Of a DNA stretch of 64,000 bases, positions 39,235 through 47,936 are shown piece by piece. A program made the position numbers and the translations under genes. The notes below the pieces were generated by a model. It saw nothing but the letters and a program-made list of their open reading frames with translations. It searched no databases and was not told where the DNA came from. The stretch's first letter is position 1; every line of letters begins with the position of its first letter. Source of the stretch: Mycolicibacterium sp. HK-90 (GTDB taxonomy: Bacteria; Actinomycetota; Actinomycetes; Mycobacteriales; Mycobacteriaceae); the NCBI RefSeq assembly GCF_030486405.1, contig NZ_CP129613.1:3906001-3970000 (forward strand), read 5' to 3'.

Positions 39235-39724
39235 ACCACTCCACGTCACGTTCGTGTGCTCGGGCAACATCTGCCGGTCGCCGATGGCCGAGAAGATATT
39301 CGCCCACCAGATCAGCGAACGCGGACTGGCCGACGTGGTCCGGGTGACCAGCGGCGGCACCGGCGGCTGGCATGCCGGTGACGGCGCCGACGACCGTGCC
39401 TGTGTGGTGTTGCGGGAGCGCGGCTATCCCAGCGATCACGTGGCCGCCCAGGTGTGCGACGACCATCTGGGCGCCGATCTGGTGATCGCGCTGGGCCGCA
39501 ATCACCTGCGCATCCTGACCGATCTGGGGGTGTTGCCCGATCGGCTGCGGATGCTGCGGTCGTTCGATCCGCGCTCGGGCGCGCACGCCCTCGATGTCGA
39601 GGACCCGTACTACGGCGCCAAGTCCGACTTCGAGGACGTGTTCACCGTGATCGAGGCGTCGCTGCCGGGGCTGCACGCCTGGGTCGACGAGGCTCTGGCC
39701 GCGCGAGGGATCCTGGCCCGATGA
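39227..39724 (+). CDS. ptpA: Low molecular weight protein-tyrosine phosphatase
   Basis: 165-residue phosphatase with the CX5R active site CSGNICRSP (Cys11, Arg17) and the general-acid Asp in DVEDPYYGAKSDFEDVF. It starts at GTG 39227 inside the end of the HAD gene (8-nt overlap) and overlaps the SURF1 gene start by 4 nt, so three genes are translationally coupled. In M. tuberculosis PtpA is secreted into macrophages; no signal peptide is seen here or there. Confidence 0.95.
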   Translation: MSEPLHVTFVCSGNICRSPMAEKIFAHQISERGLADVVRVTSGGTGGWHAGDGADDRACVVLRERGYPSDHVAAQVCDDHLGADLVIALGRNHLRILTDLGVLPDRLRMLRSFDPRSGAHALDVEDPYYGAKSDFEDVFTVIEASLPGLHAWVDEALAARGILAR

Positions 39725-40551
39725 AGCGGCTGACCTTCCTGTTCCGGCCCCAGTGGGTCGCGCTGTTCATCGTGGTGGCCGCGTTCGCCTACCTGTGCTT
39801 CACCGTGCTCGCGCCGTGGCAGCTGGGCAAGAACACCAAGACCTCGCGGGAGAACAACCAGATCAGCCACTCCCTGCAGGCCGATCCCGTCCCGGTGACC
39901 ACGCTTCTGCCCCAACAGGATTCGTCGGCACCCGACTCGCAGTGGCAACGTGTCACCGCCACCGGCCACTACCTGCCCAAGGCGGAGGTGCTGGTGCGGC
40001 TGCGGGTGGTCGACGGCGAACCGGCCTTCGAGGTGCTCACCCCGTTCGCCGTCGACGGCGGGCCGACGGTACTGGTCAATCGCGGCTTCATCACCCCGAT
40101 CGACGGGAACAAGGTGCCCGAGTTCGCGGCCCCGCCGACCGGTCCGGTGACGATCACCGCCCGCCTGCGCGACGCGGAGGCCCGCGTCCCGGGCAAGGAG
40201 CCGTTCCGCGGCGACGAGGGCGCCCAACAGGTGTACTCGATCAACCCCGAGCAGATCTCGACGCTCACCGGCGTGCCGCTGACGCAGTCGTATCTGCAAC
40301 TGGTGGGCGGTCAACCGGGTGGGCTCGGCGAGATCTCCCTACCCCATCTCGACGCCGGGCCGTTCCTGTCATACGGCATCCAATGGATCGCCTTCGGCAT
40401 CGTCGCCCCGCTCGGGTTGGGCTACTTCGTGTACGCCGAGATCCAGCAGCGCCGGCGGGAACGCTCGGCCGCCCGGGCCGAATCCGCCGAGCCGGCCAGG
40501 GAACTCACCGGCGAGGAGAAGATCGCCGACCGCTACGGCAAGCGACGCTGA
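39721..40551 (+). CDS. SURF1 family cytochrome oxidase assembly protein
   Basis: 276-residue membrane protein with one N-terminal membrane segment (about residues 11-33, VALFIVVAAFAYLCFTVLAP) and one C-terminal segment (about 217-240, LSYGIQWIAFGIVAPLGLGY). The periplasmic middle has the family blocks RVTATGHYLPKAEVLVRLR and VLVNRGFI. SURF1 proteins help insert heme into aa3-type oxidase. ATG 39721 overlaps the ptpA stop. The 3' end overlaps the convergent cobD gene by 47 nt. Confidence 0.92.
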   Translation: MKRLTFLFRPQWVALFIVVAAFAYLCFTVLAPWQLGKNTKTSRENNQISHSLQADPVPVTTLLPQQDSSAPDSQWQRVTATGHYLPKAEVLVRLRVVDGEPAFEVLTPFAVDGGPTVLVNRGFITPIDGNKVPEFAAPPTGPVTITARLRDAEARVPGKEPFRGDEGAQQVYSINPEQISTLTGVPLTQSYLQLVGGQPGGLGEISLPHLDAGPFLSYGIQWIAFGIVAPLGLGYFVYAEIQQRRRERSAARAESAEPARELTGEEKIADRYGKRR

Positions 40552-41482
40552 GGACCACCGCGACCACGGCCGCGCCGGCCTGCACCGCGCGCGACAGCCG
40601 GACCGTGCGGGCCACGTCGGGCACCTCGGGGATGCGTCCGTCGCCCAGGGTGGGACGGATCTCGAGCTGGTGCGCGTACTGCGTCGGGCCACCCAGCCGC
40701 ACCCCCAGCGCCCCGGCGAACGACGCCTCGGCCACCCCGGCATTCGGGCTGGGGTGACGGGCCGCGTCCCGCCGCCACGCCCGCGCCGCCGCCCGCGGTG
40801 ATCCATCCACCACCGGTGCACACAGCACGGCCAGCAGACCGGTCAGCCGGGCCGGAATGTAATTGAGCACATCGTCGAATCTCGCTGCGGCCCAACCGAA
40901 GCGGTGATACCGCGGCGACCGGTGCCCGATCATCGCGTCCAGGGTGTTGGCACCCCGGTACACCAGCACGCCGGGAACCCCGCCGAACGCCGCCCAGAAC
41001 AACGGCGCCACCTGCGCATCGGAGGTGTTTTCGGCCAACGATTCCACCGTGGCCCGGGTCAGGCCCGCGGCGTCCAGGGCCGCCGGGTCCCGCCCGCACA
41101 GGGAGGGCAGCAGGGCACGGGCCGCGGGCATGTCGTCGGCGGCGAGCAGCGTGGCCATCCGGGCACCGACCCGGTTCAGGGAGGTGCCCCCGAGCGCGAC
41201 GTACGTGGCCACGGCCGTCACCATCGTGCGATTGCCCCGTCCGGCGGCCCAGCCCAGTCCTGCCAGACCGCCCAGCAGCAGTGTCGTGTGCAGCATCCCC
41301 GCGCCGCGGTGGTCGGCATAGGTGAGCTTCTCCAACCGTGTTGCGGCAATGCCGAACCCGGCCACCGGATGCCCGCGCCGCGGATCGGCCAGCAGCAGGT
41401 CGGCCAGGAACCCGACGGCGATGCCGATGGCCCGGTCGTGCCTGATGGACCGGCCCGCCGGGCGGCTTCTGCGCGCAAACAC
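40505..41482 (-). CDS. cobD: Adenosylcobinamide-phosphate synthase CobD/CbiB
   Basis: Integral membrane enzyme of 325 residues attaching the aminopropanol arm to the corrin ring. Signatures: [22 protein letters not shown] near the N-terminus, [25 protein letters not shown], and [34 protein letters not shown] across the middle, with several membrane segments. It starts at GTG 41482. The last 47 nt overlap the 3' end of the SURF1 gene on the other strand, so about 15 C-terminal residues are antisense-coded. Confidence 0.92.
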   Translation of the reverse strand: MFARRSRPAGRSIRHDRAIGIAVGFLADLLLADPRRGHPVAGFGIAATRLEKLTYADHRGAGMLHTTLLLGGLAGLGWAAGRGNRTMVTAVATYVALGGTSLNRVGARMATLLAADDMPAARALLPSLCGRDPAALDAAGLTRATVESLAENTSDAQVAPLFWAAFGGVPGVLVYRGANTLDAMIGHRSPRYHRFGWAAARFDDVLNYIPARLTGLLAVLCAPVVDGSPRAAARAWRRDAARHPSPNAGVAEASFAGALGVRLGGPTQYAHQLEIRPTLGDGRIPEVPDVARTVRLSRAVQAGAAVVAVVLSVACRSGRRSSPRR

Positions 41483-41517
41483 CCCGGCAGCGTCTCACAG
41501 GTGGTCTACTCGAATTC

Positions 41518-42345
41518 ATGAGGCTGGGTCCCCCTCGACACCCGCGGCGGGTCACCGATCTGCTCAACCCCGCGGCGGCGCTGCTGCCGGCGGCCAACGT
41601 CATCATGCAGTTGGCCACCCCCGGCGTGGGGTACGGCGTCCTGGAGAGCCCGGTGGACAGTGGCAACGTCTACAAGCACCCGTTCAAGCGGGCCCGCACC
41701 ACTGGCACCTACCTGGCCGCGGCCACCATGGGCACCGACGCCGACCGCGCCCTGTTGCGTACCCAGATCGACCGGGTGCACGCGCAGGTGCGTTCGACCG
41801 GGGAAAGCCCGGTGTCCTACAACGCTTTCGATCCTAAGCTGCAGTTGTGGGTGGCGGCCTGCCTGTACCGCTACTACATCGACATGCACGAGTTCCTCTA
41901 CGGCCCGCTCGACGCGGAATCTGCCGACGCGGTCTATGCCGATGCCCGCACGCTGGGCACCACGCTCCAGGTGCGCGACGACATGTGGCCGGCCGACCGG
42001 GACGCGTTCGATGCCTACTGGAAACAGTCACTGCAGGATCTGCGGATCGATCCACCGGTGCGGGAGCATCTGCACGGCGTCGCCGCGATGGCGTTCCTGC
42101 CCGCCCCGCTGCGGTTGTTGGCCGGCCGGTTCAACCTGTTCGCCACCACCGGGTTCCTGCCCGCGGAGTTCCGCCGCCACATGCGGATGAGTTGGACGGC
42201 CGATCAGCAGCGGCGCTTCGAGTGGTTGCTGAGCGGCCTGCGGCTCGCCGATCGCGTGATCCCACACGAGGTGTGGGTGCTGGGTTATCAGCTCTACCTG
42301 TGGGACATGCGGATCCGCGATCGCCGCGGCAAGCGGGTGGTCTGA
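41518..42345 (+). CDS. MpaB-like oxygenase (DUF2236)
   Basis: 275-residue member of the DUF2236 family, heme-containing oxygenases that include latex-clearing protein and fungal MpaB. Helical throughout; the conserved region includes [44 protein letters not shown] and [24 protein letters not shown]. It corresponds by position to M. tuberculosis Rv2237. The substrate is unknown. It is divergent from cobD, with starts 35 nt apart. Confidence 0.88.
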   Translation: MRLGPPRHPRRVTDLLNPAAALLPAANVIMQLATPGVGYGVLESPVDSGNVYKHPFKRARTTGTYLAAATMGTDADRALLRTQIDRVHAQVRSTGESPVSYNAFDPKLQLWVAACLYRYYIDMHEFLYGPLDAESADAVYADARTLGTTLQVRDDMWPADRDAFDAYWKQSLQDLRIDPPVREHLHGVAAMAFLPAPLRLLAGRFNLFATTGFLPAEFRRHMRMSWTADQQRRFEWLLSGLRLADRVIPHEVWVLGYQLYLWDMRIRDRRGKRVV

Positions 42346-42391
42346 TCGGCTGGTGCCGGGTTCGCGGTTATGATCCGTCGCGGAGGTCCCT

Positions 42392-42898
42392 TTGAAAGAC
42401 GCCATTGTCCTGGTTGCCGTTTCGCTGGCAATCGGATTCGCGCTCGGCGGCCTTAAGTCATCCGGCCCACCGGTCGCCGCCCCTGAAACACCGGCCCCGC
42501 CGCCGCCCAAACCGGGCATCTACACCGTCACCGAGAAGTCGGCGAGCGACGCCTGGGAGCCCTACGACTGGACGCTGTCGGACTGCGGCCCGAAGTGCCT
42601 GCGCGTGCTCGCACCCGTGTCCGAAGGTTCGTGGCAGATGGATCTGGCGTGGAACCCCGCCGCCGATCGGCACAAGGGCGCCTGGGTCGGTGAGCGAACC
42701 AATCCCGGCCTGCGCTGCCAGATCGGTAGCCCCGACGAGTACAAGACGGGCCCGGTCCCGCTGAAGTACGTCATCAGGGCCGATCTCACTGGATTCGTCA
42801 ACATGAAGTTCTCGCCGGAGAACCCGTCTTGTTCAGGCGACACCGTGATGCGCGGACGCGAGCTGGCGCTGGAGCGAGCGAAGTCGGTGTGGTCCTAG
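42392..42898 (+). CDS. Conserved membrane-anchored or secreted protein, 168 aa
   Basis: Exported protein of unknown function. The N-terminus has a hydrophobic segment VLVAVSLAIGFALGG and then a Pro-rich linker (APETPAPPPPKPG). The soluble part has four Cys (DCGPKC, RCQIG, SCSGD), which could form two disulfides, and resembles small mycobacterial secreted proteins. The start is TTG, preceded by GGAGGT with a 4-nt spacer; no ATG or GTG in frame fits. It is the last backbone gene before the island boundary, 8 nt upstream of the 17-bp repeat. Confidence 0.72.
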   Translation: MKDAIVLVAVSLAIGFALGGLKSSGPPVAAPETPAPPPPKPGIYTVTEKSASDAWEPYDWTLSDCGPKCLRVLAPVSEGSWQMDLAWNPAADRHKGAWVGERTNPGLRCQIGSPDEYKTGPVPLKYVIRADLTGFVNMKFSPENPSCSGDTVMRGRELALERAKSVWS

Positions 42899-42906
42899 GA
42901 CCATGG

Positions 42907-42923
42907 ATTTGATGGTGGGCGCG
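42907..42923. repeat. Left island border: 17-bp direct repeat (tRNA-Val 3' end)
   Basis: ATTTGATGGTGGGCGCG, identical to 59489-59505. In the right copy this is the complement of CCA, discriminator and the seven acceptor-stem bases of a tRNA-Val plus six flanking bases. The left copy stands alone, without the rest of the tRNA, as expected for an attachment-site remnant. Confidence 0.7.
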
Positions 42924-43035
42924 TAGATGCCCAGGGCAGCGAACCTCGTCTTGCCGCACTCTCGGCACAACGGCGGTTGCCAGACCGCGCGTGCTCGTGT
43001 CGGCGATGGTGCCCATCAACATCGTCGAGTAAGGG

Positions 43036-43926
43036 TCAGACTCGGGATCTCTCGGGCAGCTCATGGTCAGGCACGGACGTACCCAGAGTTCGCAGCAGCG
43101 CCAGCGCCCGTTCCGAGGGTGACCCCGCGACGGTGGTGACCACGACCAGATTCTGACCGGGCGAGCGGGTGATGGCCAGCGTCTGCTGGGTGACAGTCAG
43201 GGCGCCTACCACGGGATGGTGCAAGTCGTAGGACGCCGCGTCACAGGGGGTGATCCGATGATCGCCCCACATGGTGACGAACTCCGGGCTCTTCATCGTC
43301 AGCTCACCGATGAGAGCCGCAAGATCCCGGTCGTCCGGATACCGCCCCACGGCGATGCGCAGATTGCCCACCACTGCCCGGGCCTTGCGTCGCCAGTCCG
43401 CGTACAGCTCGCGCTTGTGTTCGTCCAGGAACACCATCCGGCTGATGTTGGGCCGGTTCCTCACGTCGTCTACGGCAGCCCGATCCACGTGTCCAGCCAG
43501 CAGCGCATGCCCCAGGTGGTTCCAAGCCAAGACATCGGTGCGCCGGCCCAGAACCAGCGCCGGCGTCCCGTCGAGCGCGCGCATCAGGTCCCGCGTCTCG
43601 TCGCTCACCTTTTCGGGCCGCGGGCGCCGCGGCCGAGGTGCCCGTCGAGCCGCCCCGGCCAACCGTTCGAGGTGTTCACGCTCGTGCGTATCTAGTTGTA
43701 GTGCACCGGCAATCGCCTCAAGGACCTCAGGTGACGCGCCGCGGGAGATCCCCTGCTCGAGCCGCGTGTAATAAGACACACTGACTCCCGCCAGGTGCGC
43801 CACCTCATCGCGACGCAGACCCTGCACCCGCCGGCGCCCACCGAAGTCCGGCACACCGATGTCCTCGGGTCGGGTACGTGCGCGCCGCGCCTGCAGAAAT
43901 TCTCCGAGTGGCCCAGGTCCGTCCAT
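43036..43926 (-). CDS. XRE regulator with MmyB-like ligand domain
   Basis: 296-residue transcription factor. The N-terminal HTH lies at about residues 35-65 (GLRRDEVAHLAGVSVSYYTRLEQG), preceded by the conserved LGEFLQARRARTRPEDIG. The C-terminal two thirds match the MmyB-like PAS-type ligand domain (ALVLGRRTDVLAWNHLGHAL, VGNLRIAVGRYPDDRDL, HHPVVGALTVTQQTL). MmyB-like domains bind fatty-acid-like molecules. ATG 43926 gives the family start MDGPGPLGEFL. It is divergent from the metallo-beta-lactamase gene, its likely target. Confidence 0.88.
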   Translation of the reverse strand: MDGPGPLGEFLQARRARTRPEDIGVPDFGGRRRVQGLRRDEVAHLAGVSVSYYTRLEQGISRGASPEVLEAIAGALQLDTHEREHLERLAGAARRAPRPRRPRPEKVSDETRDLMRALDGTPALVLGRRTDVLAWNHLGHALLAGHVDRAAVDDVRNRPNISRMVFLDEHKRELYADWRRKARAVVGNLRIAVGRYPDDRDLAALIGELTMKSPEFVTMWGDHRITPCDAASYDLHHPVVGALTVTQQTLAITRSPGQNLVVVTTVAGSPSERALALLRTLGTSVPDHELPERSRV

Positions 43927-44052
43927 CGTTCCAGTATCCGTGCGCTGTGGAACCCAGCCACCCCCTGCCAGGGATAGGACCGACGAGGTGTAGCTGCCCA
44001 CCGCTCCCGTCCACAGACTCGTGTGAGCAACACCGATGATCGAGGGAGTCAC

Positions 44053-44958
44053 ATGGAACAGATCGAATTGGGCGACGTCACCGTCACCCGCGTCAAGGAG
44101 TACTACGGCTCCGTGCAAATGGGGCCCGCAGATTTCTTTCCGGACAGCACCCGCCACGACTGGGAAGCCAACAAGCATTGGCTGGCCCCCGATTTCTGGG
44201 ATCCCGGCACCGATCAGTGCATCTCGGCGATCCAGACCTGGGTGCTGCGCAGCGAGGGCCGGACCATCCTGGTCGACACCGGTGTCGGCAACCACAAGGA
44301 GCGGCCGCACGTCCCGGTATGGAACCACCTCGACACCGCGTTCCTCGACAATCTGGCCGCCGCAGGTGTTGCGCCCGAAGACGTCGACGTGGTGATCAAT
44401 ACCCATCTACACATCGACCACGTGGGCTGGAACACCCGTCTGGACGGTTCAACGTGGGTGCCCACCTTCCCGAATGCGACCTATCTGATGTCGCAACGCG
44501 ATTTCGAGTTCTGGGACCCGGCCAATGTTCACAAACCCGCCGCCAGCCGCGGAAGTATGAACGTGTTCGAAGACAGCGTCACCCCGGTCCACCAAGCCGG
44601 GTTGACCCATCTTTGGGACGAGGCCTACCAGATCGACAAGAATCTGCGGCTGGACCTCGCGCCCGGACACACACCCGGATCGTCAGTCTTGACAGTGGAA
44701 TCCGGCGGAGACCGAGCCGTGTTCGTCGGCGATCTCATCCATACCCCGCTGCAGATCGTCACACCACAGACCAACAGTTGCTTCTGCGAAGACCCCACGG
44801 AATCACGCAACACCAGGCACAAGCTGCTGGGCCGCGCCAGCGACGACAATGCGCTGCTGTTCCCGGCACACCTCGGCGGCCACGGCGCTGTTGAAGTGGT
44901 CCGCGACGGCTCCAGTTTCGCGATCAAGGGATGGGCCGGCTTCGCCCGTATCCGCTGA
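44053..44958 (+). CDS. Metallo-beta-lactamase-fold hydrolase
   Basis: 301-residue cytosolic metallohydrolase with the HxHxDH zinc motif THLHIDHVGWN (His118, His120, Asp122, His123), further ligands in LAPGHTPGSS and FVGDLIH, and an N-terminal sheet VLRSEGRTILVDTGVGN. This layout is common in lactonases. A lactone or ester substrate is plausible given the neighbouring esterases. ATG 44053 is chosen over the GTG at 44023 because GAGGGA precedes it with a 5-nt spacer. It lies 23 nt before the carboxylesterase gene. Confidence 0.88.
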   Translation: MEQIELGDVTVTRVKEYYGSVQMGPADFFPDSTRHDWEANKHWLAPDFWDPGTDQCISAIQTWVLRSEGRTILVDTGVGNHKERPHVPVWNHLDTAFLDNLAAAGVAPEDVDVVINTHLHIDHVGWNTRLDGSTWVPTFPNATYLMSQRDFEFWDPANVHKPAASRGSMNVFEDSVTPVHQAGLTHLWDEAYQIDKNLRLDLAPGHTPGSSVLTVESGGDRAVFVGDLIHTPLQIVTPQTNSCFCEDPTESRNTRHKLLGRASDDNALLFPAHLGGHGAVEVVRDGSSFAIKGWAGFARIR

Positions 44959-44981
44959 TACCGATCACCACAGGAGAACCC

Positions 44982-46421
44982 TTGTCTCAGAACAACACAA
45001 CCGTCGTCCGAACCCGTTACGGAGCGGTGTGCGGCATCCGCGACCACAGCGGCGAGCGCTACCGCGCGATCCCCTATGCCGCCACCCCGACTGGAGCCGG
45101 CCGCTTCGCTCCGCCGGCACCACATCCGGGTTGGGACGGCGTCCGGGACGCGACAGGTCACGGTGCGACGGCGCCGCAGCCGGTCCGCGACTTCGGCGCA
45201 CTGGACATGCGGCCGTATTTCGGCCCGGGTTGGGTGCGTGGCGCGGATTATCTGACGCTCGACGTGCACACTCCCGCCGCCGATGACGCGGCGCGACCGG
45301 TGATGATCTTCGTCCACGGCGGCGGATTCGTCACCGGGTCATCGCAGGCCGCGCTGTACGACGGCCGGGCATTCACCCGTGACGGCGTCGTGCTCGTCAC
45401 CCTCAACTATCGCTTGGGGATCGCCGGGTTCCTCGATATCCCGGGAGCGCCGCGCAACCGCGGGCTGCTCGACGTGCTGGCCGCGCTGAGGTGGGTCCGC
45501 GACTCGATCAGCACCTTCGGTGGTGATCCCGGAAACGTAACGCTGTTCGGCCAATCCGCCGGCGCCACCTTGGTGGGAGCCCTGCTCGCCACACCGGAGG
45601 CCACCGGGTTGTTCCACCGGGCTGTCATGCAGAGCGGTAGCGGCACAGGTGCGTTCACACCTGAGCAGGCTGCCCGAGTCACTCACGCTGCGGCCGTCCG
45701 GTTGAGTGCACAGCCCACCGTGGACGGGCTGGCAGGCATTCCCGATGAACAGTTCATCGCCGTGCTGCCCACGCTGGCAGGTATTGATCTGCGTACCGCC
45801 ACCGCCACCGACCCACTGGTGGGCCTGAGCCCATTCAGCCTCGTCCTGGACAGGCAGCCCGCCGATGCATTGGCGCACGGTCCGGCGGCCGATGTCGCTC
45901 TGCTCATCGGTACCAATACCGAAGAGGGCAACCTCTATCTCGTCCCCCAGCGCATCTTCGAGACGTCCGGGCACGCTGATGTCGTGGCCGTGGCAGCGCA
46001 GAGCCATCTGGCCCCTGAGACCGCTGTGCGGGCCCTGGTCACCCGCCTGCCGGCTGCCACGCACGGCGAGCTGCGCTCGGCCCTGCTCGGCGAGGCGCTT
46101 TTCGGCGCCGGCTCCGCCCTGATCGCCCGGGCGCACTCGCTGATCTCGGCACGTGGAACCTATGTCTATCGTTTCGGATTCCGATCGACAGCGCTGGGCG
46201 GCAAACTGGGCGCGGCGCACACCGTGGAGCTTCCCTTTGTCTTCGACATCGCCGATTCGCCGTGGCTGCACGGGACGACGGGTCTGCTGGGGCCCGATGC
46301 CGTTCCGAATGGGCTTGCCGACGAAATGCACCGTTCCTGGATCTCGTTTGCCCGCAATGGTTCTCCAGGTTGGAACGCGCACCGTGAGCCAACCGGCGTG
46401 ATCAAGCACTTCGGGTACTGA
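44982..46421 (+). CDS. Type B carboxylesterase/lipase
   Basis: 479-residue alpha/beta hydrolase of the cholinesterase-like family. The oxyanion hole is HGGGFVTGS (112-120), the nucleophile Ser192 in LFGQSAGAT, and the Glu likely lies in IGTNTEEGNLYL; His is probably in the AAHTVELPF block. No signal peptide is visible, so it should be cytosolic. The start is TTG 44982 with AGGAGA upstream; the longer frame would overlap the previous gene. It probably forms an operon with the metallo-beta-lactamase-fold gene. Confidence 0.87.
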   Translation: MSQNNTTVVRTRYGAVCGIRDHSGERYRAIPYAATPTGAGRFAPPAPHPGWDGVRDATGHGATAPQPVRDFGALDMRPYFGPGWVRGADYLTLDVHTPAADDAARPVMIFVHGGGFVTGSSQAALYDGRAFTRDGVVLVTLNYRLGIAGFLDIPGAPRNRGLLDVLAALRWVRDSISTFGGDPGNVTLFGQSAGATLVGALLATPEATGLFHRAVMQSGSGTGAFTPEQAARVTHAAAVRLSAQPTVDGLAGIPDEQFIAVLPTLAGIDLRTATATDPLVGLSPFSLVLDRQPADALAHGPAADVALLIGTNTEEGNLYLVPQRIFETSGHADVVAVAAQSHLAPETAVRALVTRLPAATHGELRSALLGEALFGAGSALIARAHSLISARGTYVYRFGFRSTALGGKLGAAHTVELPFVFDIADSPWLHGTTGLLGPDAVPNGLADEMHRSWISFARNGSPGWNAHREPTGVIKHFGY

Positions 46422-46728
46422 TGCCCTGCCGGCCTTCGCCTGTGCACCCTGTCGCTTCCGCGTCAGCACTGATTACCGATGGTCCGGAATGGAACTTCCG
46501 CCGGCTGGGCACACCAAGCCGGACGCTGTCGTTCGCACATCGACATGCGTCCGGCCGGCGTGCTGAAACATCAGGCTGGGGCGGCGCCACTCACGACCAC
46601 CCTCACCGACAACAGTTGCAGGATCTGGCAAATCGTCCCGACAACGACCCATGGAGTCGAGCACGTCGGCGGATCCACCCGCGAGAAAATGGGGACGCTG
46701 ACCTCACTGTCTCATGACACCCGGCCTG
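46422..46728. other. Intergenic segment with no recognisable gene
   Basis: 307 nt between the carboxylesterase stop and the end of DUF3237 copy A. Both strands have short open frames but none with a convincing start or family resemblance. The duplicated segment runs to about 46722 on this side. It may hold remnants of a disrupted gene. Confidence 0.5.
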
Positions 46729-47187
46729 TCATAGTGCGACTCGGAAGACTTGGAATTCGACGACTGGTCCGGGTTGGATGCGTCCTTGTCCGACGAAGAT
46801 GGTTTGGTTGACCCAGGCGTATTTGGGGTCTCCGGATTCCAGTCGTGGGGTGGTGACGAAGTAGTGGTCGCCGAAGTCGGTGCCACTGCTGGCGCCGCCG
46901 AGGGCTCCTGCGGCGGCTTCGTTGACTTCGACCAGGCCTTGGTAGCTCATGTAGATGACGGCGCCGTCGTCGGTGTAGAACTGGGCGCGCACATCGAGTC
47001 GGCCGTAGCCGTCCTCGCCGGCCAGTAGCCAGTCTCCGCCGCCGGGGGCGGCGGTGCCGCTGAATCGGTTTCCGGTGACTTTTCCTCCGGTGACGGCGAG
47101 GACTTGGCGTAGTCCGTAAGGGCCTGGGCCGACGATCTGGGGTTCGGCGAGCTCTGCGGTGTAGCTGAACTCCGGCTCCAACTTCAC
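46729..47187 (-). CDS. DUF3237 protein, copy A
   Basis: 152-residue protein of the DUF3237 family, function unknown (start MKLEPEFSYTAELAEPQIVG). The protein is identical to copy B at 55498-55956, and the DNA differs at only one base that I found (third base of codon 2: AAG versus AAA). Codons favour GGA, CGA, CAA and CCA, unlike neighbouring genes, suggesting a separate origin. The GTG start overlaps the SnoaL stop by 4 nt, so it is coupled to that gene. The duplicated DNA continues into the first codons (ATGACAGGCC) of the hydrolase that follows copy B. Confidence 0.9.
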   Translation of the reverse strand: MKLEPEFSYTAELAEPQIVGPGPYGLRQVLAVTGGKVTGNRFSGTAAPGGGDWLLAGEDGYGRLDVRAQFYTDDGAVIYMSYQGLVEVNEAAAGALGGASSGTDFGDHYFVTTPRLESGDPKYAWVNQTIFVGQGRIQPGPVVEFQVFRVAL

Positions 47188-47666
47188 TGGACAGCCCCCA
47201 CTCCGGCGGCTGCCATCACAGCTGACATACCCTCGGCGATCACGTCGCGACCAAAGGCCTCAAGCACGACATTGGGATTGAAGTACTCGCGGATCAGCAC
47301 AACCTTGCCGTCCCGGATCCGCATATGGGTGCAATAGGTATTGGCGTAGATCTTGCCGGTCTGCGTGACCGTCGCCTTTCCGTGCAGTTCCAGGATGAAG
47401 AGTTCCGGGTCGGTCGTGTCGTGCACGGTCAGCGAATCGATCCGGAGGTCGGGCACCGAGGCGAAGAACCAGTCGATGAAATGACCGATCAGGTGTCGAC
47501 CGGGCACGGTATCGGCGAGCGGCTCGGGAGCAAAGGGCATCTCCCACACGCCATCCTCGGCAAAGTTGTCCTTCCACGCCTCCAGAGCCTCGCCGCGAGG
47601 CGGGCCGTCATCAAGGGCCTCCCAGAATCGCTCAACCGTCGCGCGGTTGTTCGTTTGTACGCTCAT
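47184..47666 (-). CDS. SnoaL-like / nuclear transport factor 2 family protein
   Basis: 160-residue alpha+beta barrel protein: RATVERFWEALDDGPPRGEA, WEMPFAPEPLADTVPGRHLI, the strand block ATVTQTGKIYANTYCTHMRI and REYFNPNVVLEAFG. Family members act as isomerases, cyclases or hydrolases, or bind small molecules. ATG 47666 was chosen with GGAGG upstream. It is first in a two-gene unit with DUF3237 copy A. A TCAACA-N3-TGTCGA palindrome lies 79 nt upstream, so it is probably under the island TetR regulator. Confidence 0.87.
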   Translation of the reverse strand: MSVQTNNRATVERFWEALDDGPPRGEALEAWKDNFAEDGVWEMPFAPEPLADTVPGRHLIGHFIDWFFASVPDLRIDSLTVHDTTDPELFILELHGKATVTQTGKIYANTYCTHMRIRDGKVVLIREYFNPNVVLEAFGRDVIAEGMSAVMAAAGVGAVQ

Positions 47667-47744
47667 GCGCCCGCCTCCATGTCTCGGTCGACTGCCGTCA
47701 CAGTCGGTTGCCAAAATTGAGAGTGCACAATTTGTCGATAAAAG

Positions 47745-47759
47745 TCAACACTCTGTCGA
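47745..47759. promoter_or_regulatory. EthR-like operator 1
   Basis: TCAACA-CTC-TGTCGA, 79 nt upstream of the SnoaL gene start, one of five copies of TCRACA-N3-TGTYGA in the island. Confidence 0.55.
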
Positions 47760-47821
47760 CAACCGACACCCGTTGCTCTCAAACGCGATTCGCAGCCATC
47801 TGAGCGATCAACGTTCATTTA

Positions 47822-47836
47822 TCGACATGTTGTTGA
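47822..47836. promoter_or_regulatory. EthR-like operator 2
   Basis: TCGACA-TGT-TGTTGA, 101 nt upstream of the reductase gene start, in the same divergent intergenic region as operator 1. Confidence 0.55.
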
Positions 47837-47936
47837 GTATCAGCGACGTTACGTCTAACCTAGCTGGTGGCAGACGCGGCACCTTCGCCACACAATGTCC
47901 GCCGCCCCCAACCACCGTTCACGACGAGGATCCGCG

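Noticed and set aside
42907..42923. A second tRNA gene at the left island border
   Set aside because: Only the 17-nt acceptor end and flank are present; no T-arm or anticodon arm follows.
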